A stretch of DNA of 6,435 nucleotides, from positions 1 to 6,435 of the forward strand of contig JAADEQ010000082.1 in the NCBI GenBank assembly GCA_013153345.1, in the 5' to 3' direction. Numbering within the stretch: position 1 is the stretch's first letter; the number at the start of each line of letters is the position of its first letter. The notes under the pieces were generated by a model. It saw only the letters and a program-made list of their open reading frames with translations. It did no database searches and was not told the origin of the DNA. The position numbers were made by a program, and so were the translations under genes. The DNA comes from Campylobacterota bacterium (GTDB lineage Bacteria > Campylobacterota > Campylobacteria > Campylobacterales > Sulfurovaceae). Below are positions 1 through 6,435 of the stretch, piece after piece.

Positions 1-641
1 ATATCTACCGTTCTTTTTCTAATCTCATAACTAAGCCCTTCATTAATAAAGGGTTTTATTAAAAATATAATCATTAAATCAGATTCACTAATACTTTCTC
101 TAATTACTCTCTCTTGAGCTCTAGTTAGTGGATTTGCTCCAAGAACCATTCCAGTAACAACTTTTGCATTGCTCTCTTTAATTTTTCTCTTTACCAACTC
201 AATACTCTTTTTAATTGGAGGATAATCAACCTTATACTCTCCACTAATTGCATATTTTCCCAATCTCTTATGGGCTCTATTAATTACTGGAATTGATAAA
301 TCATCGCTTCCATATATATTTTTTAATCTCTCATTTATATCTATATCAAACACCTCATCAACAATAACCTCTCCCACCTTTTTGTTATTACATACCAAAG
401 TAACCTTATCACCCTTTTTAAACTTTTTTATATTTTGTTGATTTCTCTTTCCTTGAGGGGAGAGTATAAAAGAAAAAGGCATTGGAAGATTTTTATATCT
501 TTTACTCTTATCAACCTCTTGAGCCTCCTCTTTTCCCATCAATTTAGTAACCGGATACAACAGCCCCTCTTGCACTATTGCTAAGGTTGATAGTGCCTCT
601 TCATCAATAAATAGAGTATCATTTCTTTTTGAATAGTCCAA
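1..641 (-). CDS. Sulfate adenylyltransferase-like protein, degenerate active site (3' end outside window)
   Basis: I translated this frame by hand: 213 codons stay open to the window edge, so the C-terminal part is missing. The layout follows ATP sulfurylase (ATP + sulfate to APS + PPi). Residues 18-36 (LSTLAIV...YPVTKLMG) match the family's N-terminal stretch ending in GFMG/N. MPFSFIL (54-60), the PUA-like KKGDKVTL (75-82) and YGSDDLSIP (110-118) follow in order. At 161-177 the VVxFQTRNPxHRAHE block is recognisable as VVTGM...LGANPLTRAQE, but Gln, Arg and both His of QTRNPxHxxH are replaced (L167, A169, T173, Q176). Ordinary ATP sulfurylase activity is therefore doubtful; a GRDH-type motif would lie beyond the edge. 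The start is TTG with a good AGGAG five bases upstream, inside the preceding regulator gene, so 23 bases overlap. From memory, C. jejuni Cj1609 has the same position and annotation. Family assignment is firm; activity is not. Confidence 0.82.
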   Translation of the reverse strand, partial: MDYSKRNDTLFIDEEALSTLAIVQEGLLYPVTKLMGKEEAQEVDKSKRYKNLPMPFSFILSPQGKRNQQNIKKFKKGDKVTLVCNNKKVGEVIVDEVFDIDINERLKNIYGSDDLSIPVINRAHKRLGKYAISGEYKVDYPPIKKSIELVKRKIKESNAKVVTGMVLGANPLTRAQERVIRESISESDLMIIFLIKPFINEGLSYEIRKRTVD

Positions 642-1503
642 ACTTTCTCCTCTTTTCCCAGAGGCTCTTCCTTGATATTCCAAGTTTTTTGCTGAGCTCT
701 GTGTCTGGGTATTGATATTGAAACTTCTTAATTACAAATTGAACATACTCATTAATTGTCAAAATATTGTTTTGGTCATACATCTTATTATTACTATTTA
801 CAACAATCTTATTATAAGGGGTCTCTATATTCTCATCTAATGATGAGATAATAAATCTTTTCCCCTCAACCATCTCAAAGAGCCTCTCTCTTTCATCTTT
901 TTTTAGCTTATCCACTCTTGATAGGTATGCAATTTTGCTCCCATCAAGGTTGGAGACTTTGTTTCTCCAGCTATCTTGACTTAAATCTATATATTTTAAG
1001 ATTTTATTGTGTCGATTTGCAATATCAATTGCAATTTTATCAGCAACTCTTTGGTAGTTGGTATAAATTGTTACAGGAAGTTCCACATCTGAGTAATCTT
1101 TTGTTATATCAATCTCTTTAAACATACTATCTAAGAGGTCTTTATAGAATCTATTCTCTTTTTTAAGTCTATTATAATCATAGTAGTGGTTAATCTTTCT
1201 AATAAGCTCTTCAATTACAAAAGGCTTTACAATATAATCTTTTGCTCCAGCCTTTAGAGGCCTTCCAACCGTATCGTGATTAATATAATTTACCATTAAC
1301 AGAATAATCTTATCTTTAAACTTCTCTATTAGTTTAATTGGGTCTTGGTTTGGTATTGTGGTTGATAGTAGATAGATATCCCCTTTTGCACTCATTGCAT
1401 CCTTAATTGAGCTATAAATCTCTGTCTCATAGTTATACTGGTCAAGTTTTGTGGCAATGCTTTGAGCTAAATAGAGTTCGTTATCTATAATAATAATCTT
1501 CAT
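619..1503 (-). CDS. Atypical orphan response regulator, HP1021/Cj1608 type
   Basis: This is a 294-aa DNA-binding regulator. Residues 1-115 are a receiver domain: MKIIIID at the start, D7-N8 in place of the usual acidic pair, and K93-P94 in DYIVKPF. The phosphate-accepting Asp is replaced by Ser47 (DIYLLSTTIP). The middle part (about 189-221, SKIAYLS...GKRFIISS) resembles the Walker B to sensor I part of an NtrC-type AAA+ domain with its key residues gone. The C-terminus (about 269-291, TELSKKLGISRKSLWEKRR) is a Fis/NtrC-type helix-turn-helix. There is no Cys in the protein. In Helicobacter pylori HP1021 lies next to ispDF, works without phosphorylation, binds the chromosomal origin and many promoters, and responds to redox state. 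I chose ATG at 1503 because it overlaps the ispDF stop as ATGA and gives the usual MKIxIID N-terminus; an in-frame ATG five codons upstream (1518) is possible. Targets in this organism are inferred, not seen. Confidence 0.88.
   Translation of the reverse strand: MKIIIIDNELYLAQSIATKLDQYNYETEIYSSIKDAMSAKGDIYLLSTTIPNQDPIKLIEKFKDKIILLMVNYINHDTVGRPLKAGAKDYIVKPFVIEELIRKINHYYDYNRLKKENRFYKDLLDSMFKEIDITKDYSDVELPVTIYTNYQRVADKIAIDIANRHNKILKYIDLSQDSWRNKVSNLDGSKIAYLSRVDKLKKDERERLFEMVEGKRFIISSLDENIETPYNKIVVNSNNKMYDQNNILTINEYVQFVIKKFQYQYPDTELSKKLGISRKSLWEKRRKFGLFKKK
647..651 (-). promoter_or_regulatory. Shine-Dalgarno site for the TTG start of the sat-like gene
   Basis: AGGAG on the minus strand lies five bases before TTG at 641-639. 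The frame has no ATG or GTG start near there. An ATG at 622-620 that overlaps the regulator stop is in another frame and reads only 13 codons before TAG. This site therefore decides the start. Confidence 0.6.
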
Positions 1504-2624
1504 ATCTCTTTTCCCCATTTGAAATAGTTTAGTGTTGCAGTTGAATAGACAATTACCCCTTCTTCTCTTCCAACAAACCCAAGCTTCTCGGCTGTTGTTG
1601 CTTTAATATTAATTTGGTGTTTATTAATCTTAAGTATAGTCGATAAAGCCTCTTTTATTAAGTTTTTATATGGGTTAATTTTAGGGGCTTGAGCAACTAT
1701 ACTTATATCAATATTTACAATCTCATACCCAACACTATTTACTAATTTAACAACCTCTTTTAAAAGCTCTTTTGAGTCTATATTTTTATATCTATTATCG
1801 CTATCTGGAAAAAGCTCTCCAATATCCCCAAGAGAGCTTGCTCCAAGCAAGGCATCAATTAATGAATGGATTAATACATCTCCATCGCTATGAGCCCTAA
1901 AGCCCTTATCATAATCAATCTTAACTCCACCCAAAAACATCTCTTTGCCATCTTCAAATGGATGGATATCGACTCCAAAGCCTGTTTTAAAATTATCAAT
2001 AGGAGGCTCTAAACAAAAGAGACTATTTAAATCCTCTTTATAGGTTAACTTCTCCATCCTAGAGCTTCCTTCAACAAATATTACCTCTTTATTATTGTAA
2101 AAAAAGGCTGTTGTCTCATCACTATAGGAGCTATCTTTCTCTAAAATCTCTTTTAAAACTTTTGCATCACTTAGTTGAGGAGTCTGAACGCGCAGAAGTT
2201 TTTCTCTTTTAATTGGGCGATTCTCATAATATGTTGTATCACTAACCTTTAGAGCCGGAGCAACACACACATCTTTTTTACATTTACTAAGCAGCCTATT
2301 TATAACTTTTTCATCTATACAACACCTTGCAATATCACTCACCATTACAAACTCTGATTCAATACTATTTAGAGCATTTAATAAAGACTCTCCTCTACTA
2401 TCTCCCCCTTTTACAAATTTAAAACTCGCAAACCCCCTCATTAGCTCAATCTCTTTAGTGTTACTTACTACTACAATCTCTTTAAACTTAAATTTTTCTA
2501 AAAAACTATTAGCTACAAAGAGCCAAAGTGGTTTATCTTTGATATAGAGCCATTGTTTCTTAACTGGCATATTAAAGCGAGTTGAATCTCCAGCTCCAAG
2601 TAGTATTAGAGTGATATCTTGCAC
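1500..2624 (-). CDS. ispDF: Bifunctional IspD/IspF (MEP cytidylyltransferase / MECDP synthase)
   Basis: This cytoplasmic fusion enzyme carries out steps 3 and 5 of the MEP isoprenoid pathway: MEP + CTP to CDP-ME + PPi, and CDP-MEP to MEcPP + CMP. IspD spans about 1-205: nucleotide-binding LLGAGDSTRF (8-17, with R16), K23-Q24, VSDIAR (95-100, with D97) and RVQTPQ (145-150). IspF spans about 214-374: metal ligands D219 and H221 (GFGVDIHPF) and H253, AHSDGDV (244-250), FPDSD (272-276), and KATTAEKLGF with GREEG (341-356). The 374-aa length fits the fused form found in Campylobacterota and some Alphaproteobacteria. The start is GTG with AAGGA just upstream (minus strand of about 2629-2633). It is the first gene of the minus-strand operon and overlaps the regulator by four bases. 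All main catalytic residues appear intact. Confidence 0.96.
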   Translation of the reverse strand: MQDITLILLGAGDSTRFNMPVKKQWLYIKDKPLWLFVANSFLEKFKFKEIVVVSNTKEIELMRGFASFKFVKGGDSRGESLLNALNSIESEFVMVSDIARCCIDEKVINRLLSKCKKDVCVAPALKVSDTTYYENRPIKREKLLRVQTPQLSDAKVLKEILEKDSSYSDETTAFFYNNKEVIFVEGSSRMEKLTYKEDLNSLFCLEPPIDNFKTGFGVDIHPFEDGKEMFLGGVKIDYDKGFRAHSDGDVLIHSLIDALLGASSLGDIGELFPDSDNRYKNIDSKELLKEVVKLVNSVGYEIVNIDISIVAQAPKINPYKNLIKEALSTILKINKHQINIKATTAEKLGFVGREEGVIVYSTATLNYFKWGKEI

Positions 2625-2653
2625 CTAATTCCTTTATGTGGATAATTTCTACA

Positions 2654-2659
2654 ATTTTA
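2654..2659 (-). promoter_or_regulatory. Candidate -10 box for the ispDF operon
   Basis: The minus strand reads TTGGTAAAATTG, with TAAAAT as the -10 hexamer. This would start transcription near 2647, giving a 5' leader of about 22 bases before the GTG. Campylobacterota sigma-70 promoters typically have a strong -10 and no conserved -35, so the call rests on one hexamer in AT-rich DNA. Confidence 0.35.
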
Positions 2660-2665
2660 CCAAAA

Positions 2666-2694
2666 GTAACTTAAAGATGTATATATTTGTTACA
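2666..2694. promoter_or_regulatory. Inverted repeat containing an HP1021-box-like heptamer
   Basis: GTAAC (2666-2670) and GTTAC (2689-2693) form an inverted repeat with an 18-base gap, just upstream of the presumed ispDF -10 box. The right arm lies within TGTTACA (2688-2694), which fits TGTTWCW, the HP1021 box as I remember it from H. pylori. The left arm read on the minus strand is AGTTACT, one mismatch from it. It could be an operator for autoregulation. The heptamer is common in such DNA: at least three more copies lie in coding sequence here (1069, 3853, 4967). Confidence 0.25.
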
Positions 2695-2811
2695 TTTAAA
2701 TGGGAAAAAGTTATCTCTATAATTAATGAGGATAAAATTTCTCCTATTTTAGAAGATTTTAAAAAATTTTTAAGATTTAGGTGATAAACTGAAAAGTATT
2801 ACTATTATTTA

Positions 2812-4201
<1,390 letters not shown>

Positions 4202-4212
4202 TTTAAGCAAGA

Positions 4213-4218
4213 TATAAT
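4213..4218 (+). promoter_or_regulatory. Candidate -10 box for mrp
   Basis: This is a perfect TATAAT in the thiC-mrp spacer. It would start transcription near 4225 and give a leader of about 35 bases. No hairpin terminator follows thiC, so mrp could be read both from thiC and from this internal promoter. Confidence 0.45.
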
Positions 4219-4259
4219 AAAAATTAATATAAAAAATAAGAAAAATTAAGGAGAAAAGA

Positions 4260-5378
4260 GTGGCTACAAAAGAGCAAGTGTTAGAGGCACTAAAAAATGT
4301 TATCTATCCAGGTTTTACAAAATCAATTGTTGATTTTGGGTTTGTAAAAGATATTGATATTAAAGATGATAAGGTATTAGTAAAGCTTGATATCACTTCA
4401 AGTGCAGATGAGGTAAAGGCTCAAATTATTAAAGATACCGAGACTGAGCTAAAAAAGCTTGGATTTAAAGATGTATTTGTAGATGTTAGCGCGCCAAAAA
4501 AGCCAGTTGAGAGAAGCAACTCAATGACAGGCAAAAATATAGCGCCTCAAATAAAAAACTTTCTAATGGTAAGCTCTGGAAAAGGTGGAGTTGGAAAATC
4601 TACTACTTCAGTTAATTTAGCAGTTGCTTTTGCGATGCAAGGCAAAAAAGTTGGGCTTCTTGATGCAGATATCTATGGGCCAAATATTCCAAGAATGCTT
4701 GGAATTGAAGGAGTAAAGCCTCAAGTTGCAGGAAATAAGGTGCTTCCAATAAAGGCTCTTGGAATTGAAGTAATGTCAATGGGAAGCCTTATGGAAGAGG
4801 GGCAAAGCGTTATTTGGAGAGGCTCAATGGTAATGAAGGCAATTGAGCAGTTTTTGCGTGATATCTTATGGAGCGATTTAGATATTTTAGTAATTGATAT
4901 GCCTCCAGGAACTGGAGATGCGCAATTAACGCTTGCTCAATCAGTTCCAGTTACTGCAGGTCTAACTGTTACAACTCCTCAAAAAGTAAGCCTTGATGAT
5001 AGCAAAAGAAGCCTTGATATGTTTAAAAAGCTTCATATTCCAATTGCAGGAATTATTGAGAATATGAGCGGCTTTATCTGCCCAAATTGTGGAGTGGAGA
5101 GCGATATTTTTGGAATGGGAACAAGTGAGCCGGTTGCAAAAGAGTATGGGACCCAGCTTATTGAGAGAATTCCAATTGAGCCTGCAATTAGAAAAGGTGG
5201 AGATGAAGGAAAGCCAGTAACATATTATCAGCCTGAAAGTGAAACTGCAAAGAGATTCCAAAGAGCCGCAAATAAGATTTGGGAGTTTATTGAAAAGGTA
5301 AATGAAGAGGGCGGAGCAGATAATGCTGCAATTCAGCCAACAACTCCTCCAGGTGTTAGTGCTTGCTCAATGAGATAG
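4260..5378 (+). CDS. mrp: Mrp/ApbC-type iron-sulfur cluster carrier P-loop ATPase
   Basis: This is a cytoplasmic dimeric ATPase of the Mrp/NBP35 family that carries [4Fe-4S] clusters to target apoproteins. The N-terminal 80 residues are a MIP18/DUF59 domain (VLEALKNVIYPG near 7-18). The P-loop NTPase follows: deviant Walker A SSGKGGVGKST (105-115), LLDADIYGPN (133-142), VIDMPPGTGD (211-220) and the cluster-binding CPNC pair C274/C277. A Pro-rich tail ends in SACSMR. The 372 aa are a normal length. The start is GTG, supported by AAGGAG (4248-4253) six bases upstream and by homology beginning at once. In Salmonella, loss of ApbC gives a conditional thiamine requirement because ThiC activity falls, so its place directly after thiC is meaningful. 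The stop TAG sits in the 5' arm of a hairpin and in frame with the next gene. Confidence 0.95.
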   Translation: MATKEQVLEALKNVIYPGFTKSIVDFGFVKDIDIKDDKVLVKLDITSSADEVKAQIIKDTETELKKLGFKDVFVDVSAPKKPVERSNSMTGKNIAPQIKNFLMVSSGKGGVGKSTTSVNLAVAFAMQGKKVGLLDADIYGPNIPRMLGIEGVKPQVAGNKVLPIKALGIEVMSMGSLMEEGQSVIWRGSMVMKAIEQFLRDILWSDLDILVIDMPPGTGDAQLTLAQSVPVTAGLTVTTPQKVSLDDSKRSLDMFKKLHIPIAGIIENMSGFICPNCGVESDIFGMGTSEPVAKEYGTQLIERIPIEPAIRKGGDEGKPVTYYQPESETAKRFQRAANKIWEFIEKVNEEGGADNAAIQPTTPPGVSACSMR

Positions 5379-5395
5379 GAGATTATTTCTCCTAT
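5375..5395 (+). promoter_or_regulatory. 8-bp hairpin across the mrp stop and pyrophosphatase start
   Basis: ATAGGAGA (5375-5382) and TCTCCTAT (5388-5395) are perfectly complementary, with a five-base loop TTATT. The left arm holds the mrp TAG and the only Shine-Dalgarno-like AGGAG. The right arm ends in the first two bases of the next ATG. In RNA the fold would hide both SD and start until a ribosome finishing mrp opens it, which suggests translational coupling. No T-tract follows, so it is not an intrinsic terminator. Confidence 0.5.
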
Positions 5396-5740
5396 GAGCA
5401 ATTTAGAAAATTTTTTAAATAAAGAGGTTGAAGTAGTAGTTGATAGAGCCCTTGGCTCAAAACATCCAAAATTTAATTATATTTATCCAATAAATTATGG
5501 TTATCTTCCAAATACAATTTCTGGTGATAAAGAAGAGATTGATGCATATATTTTAGGTGAATTTAAGCCTTTAAAAAGATTTAGAGGCGTAGTTTTGCCA
5601 TTATTAAAAGGCTAAATGATAATGAAGATAAGTTAGTAGTTGCTAATAAAGACTATTCAATAGAGCAAATTATGGCTCTAACTGAATTTCAAGAGAGGTT
5701 TTTTGAAATTAAAATAATAAAGGCAAAAAGTGAGCTTTGA
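5394..5740 (+). pseudogene. Small inorganic pyrophosphatase gene with one frameshift
   Basis: Frame 1 reads 73 codons from ATG 5394 to TAA 5613-5615. It begins like the small (~110-120 aa) family I soluble pyrophosphatases: VVVDRALGSKHP (14-25), YPINYGY (31-37) and SGDKEEID (43-50), which aligns with the metal-binding DGDPxD. From about 5597 the family sequence continues in the -1 frame: AIIKRLNDNEDKLVVANK, then EFQERFFE, ending at TGA 5738-5740. One extra T in the T4 run at 5593-5596 would restore a 115-aa protein. The distal part supplies the NDNEDK stretch, which aligns with the D97/D102/K104 region of E. coli Ppa, so the 73-aa product should be inactive. The enzyme would hydrolyse PPi to phosphate. 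This may be a true recent mutation, a homopolymer sequencing error or recoding; the sequence alone cannot decide. The intact downstream frame favours a very recent change or an error. Confidence 0.85.
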
Positions 5741-6317
5741 TAAAAGGGCAAAAGATTGGGATAGGTTAGAGAGAAGAGTAAAAAATGCTAAAAATATTGC
5801 CAATATAATTTTAAAGCATATCAAACTTGAGCCAAATTATATAATTGCAGATATTGGAGCAGGAACTGGGCTTTTGAGCAGCTTTTTTGATGGGAAAGTA
5901 AAAAAAATTATTGCAATAGATAACTCAGTTAATATGTTAAATGAGTTTAAAAATAAAGCTTGGAAGAGCAAAATAGAGACTAAAAAAATTGACCTTGAAA
6001 GTGATAATTTAGATATTAGAGTTGATGGCTTTATCTCTTCAATGACGCTTCATCATATAAAAGATATAAAAACTCTTTTTAAAAAGCTATATAGCTCCTT
6101 AAATAACGGCGGTTTTATTGCACTTGCAGATTTAGATTTAGAAGATGGAAGCTTTCATAGTAATAATAGCGGAGTTTATCATTTTGGATTTGATTTTAAT
6201 AGGCTTAAAGCCTTAGCAAAAGAGGCTGGCTTTAGAGAGATTGAGATTAAAGAGAGTAGACCAATTCAGAAAGAGAGGGAGTATAGAGTTAAAGTTTTAA
6301 TTGGAAAGAGAGATTAA
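5730..6317 (+). CDS. Class I SAM-dependent methyltransferase, substrate unknown
   Basis: This 195-aa protein has a Rossmann-type methyltransferase fold. Motif I is IIADIGAGTGLL (38-49), the acidic residue of motif II is D64 in IIAIDNS (60-66), and the post-motif region is DGFISSMTLHHIKD (99-112). NNGGFIALADLDLEDGSFH (125-143) is a stretch I recall from a group of small uncharacterised bacterial methyltransferases. No signal peptide or membrane segment is seen. The start is GTG with AAAGG at 5719-5723 six bases upstream. The first 11 bases overlap the end of the frameshifted pyrophosphatase frame, which implies that the two were translationally coupled before the frameshift. The substrate cannot be inferred: the motifs fit small-molecule, quinone-type and other substrates equally. 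It is the last gene of the plus-strand series. Confidence 0.85.
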   Translation: MSFDKRAKDWDRLERRVKNAKNIANIILKHIKLEPNYIIADIGAGTGLLSSFFDGKVKKIIAIDNSVNMLNEFKNKAWKSKIETKKIDLESDNLDIRVDGFISSMTLHHIKDIKTLFKKLYSSLNNGGFIALADLDLEDGSFHSNNSGVYHFGFDFNRLKALAKEAGFREIEIKESRPIQKEREYRVKVLIGKRD

Positions 6318-6338
6318 TTAAAGGTTAAATCTCTTTTT
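6309..6338. terminator. Possible bidirectional terminator between convergent genes
   Basis: AGAGATT (6309-6315) pairs with AATCTCT (6328-6334) around a 12-base loop, and the right arm runs into T5 (6334-6338). Read on the minus strand, the outgoing arm gives AATCTCTCTTT, a poorer T-rich tail. The stem is AT-rich and the loop long, so strength is doubtful. Its position at the meeting point of two convergent genes supports it. Confidence 0.42.
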
Positions 6339-6435
6339 AAATCTATCAATTATCTCAATAAACTCATTGGGTAGATATGTTAATGCTTTTTGCTCGATAT
6401 CTTTTGGAATGCCATAAAAAGCTTGTGCAATTGAA
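6318..6435 (-). CDS. C-terminus of a probable ADP-ribosylglycohydrolase family protein (5' end outside window)
   Basis: Only the last 38 codons and the TAA (6320-6318 on the minus strand) are visible. The peptide SIAQAFYGIP...LPNEFIEIIDRF resembles the end of ADP-ribosylglycohydrolase (DraG/ADPRH-like) proteins, in which SIAxAxYGIP is followed by a helix with LPxxxxxIIxxF. Such enzymes remove ADP-ribose from proteins or small molecules. The metal-binding residues lie mostly upstream and cannot be checked. The stop codon abuts the methyltransferase stop with no base between. This frame is too short here to stand on length alone, so the call rests on the motif and the convergent layout. Confidence 0.6.
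   Translation of the reverse strand, partial: SIAQAFYGIPKDIEQKALTYLPNEFIEIIDRFKKRFNL

Noticed and set aside
596..622. ATG at 622-620 (minus) overlapping the regulator stop as ATGA, as the start of the next gene
   Set aside because: That frame ends after 13 codons. The sat-like protein is in another frame with its own TTG and AGGAG upstream.
918..1121. 67-codon plus-strand frame inside the response regulator gene
   Set aside because: It is antisense to a well-supported domain protein, has no SD and shows no recognisable motif.
1503..1518. Upstream ATG (MGKRD extension) as the regulator start
   Set aside because: The receiver family begins at MKIIIID, and the ATG at 1503 forms an ATGA overlap with the ispDF stop. 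GGGGAAAAGAG, which would encode the extension, may instead serve as the purine-rich SD region.
4962..5261. 99-codon minus-strand frame inside mrp
   Set aside because: It lies antisense to the conserved Mrp C-terminal half including CPNC. No SD or family likeness was seen.
5592..5600. Classical -1 slippery heptamer at the pyrophosphatase break
   Set aside because: The in-frame heptamer A-GTT-TTG does not fit X-XXY-YYZ, so programmed slippage at the T run itself is unlikely.

Overview
The window looks like a low-GC member of the Campylobacterota (Epsilonproteobacteria); I cannot place the genus. The main evidence is the fused ispDF gene followed by an orphan response regulator with no phosphorylatable Asp (the HP1021/Cj1608 type) and then a sulfate-adenylyltransferase-like gene. 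From memory, this is the same order as Cj1607-Cj1608-Cj1609 in Campylobacter jejuni. The short (~450 aa) ThiC, the AT-only spacers and the use of GTG/TTG starts fit as well.

Layout. Positions 1-2624 hold a tightly packed minus-strand operon, read right to left: ispDF (GTG start), then the HP1021-like regulator (ATGA overlap), then a sat-like gene whose TTG start lies inside the regulator gene and which runs off the left edge. A spacer of about 220 bases (2625-2845) separates it from a divergent plus-strand series. It carries probable promoters for both sides, an imperfect inverted repeat with one HP1021-box-like heptamer, and no TPP riboswitch. The plus-strand series is thiC, mrp/apbC (GTG start, own TATAAT box), a small family I inorganic pyrophosphatase gene broken by a one-base frameshift, and a class I SAM methyltransferase that overlaps the end of the broken gene. 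The series ends at a hairpin/T-tract that also serves a convergent minus-strand gene. Only the C-terminal 38 residues of that gene are visible; they resemble the ADP-ribosylglycohydrolase family.

How the genes fit together. ThiC makes the pyrimidine half of thiamine and needs a [4Fe-4S] cluster. Mrp/ApbC is an Fe-S carrier that in Salmonella was found through a conditional thiamine (ThiC-linked) phenotype, so the pair is functionally sensible. IspDF belongs to the MEP isoprenoid pathway, whose first enzyme DXS uses thiamine diphosphate and whose first product DXP is also a thiazole precursor. The two divergent halves are therefore metabolically linked.

The items most worth a second look are: the frameshift in the pyrophosphatase gene, where the conserved protein continues intact in the -1 frame; the sat-like gene, which keeps the ATP-sulfurylase fold signature but lacks the QxRN/HxxH catalytic residues; the regulator, which lacks both the acceptor Asp and every Cys; and an 8-bp perfect hairpin spanning the mrp stop and the pyrophosphatase start. 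I saw no mobile element, CRISPR array, tRNA or rRNA, and no clearly novel multi-gene system.
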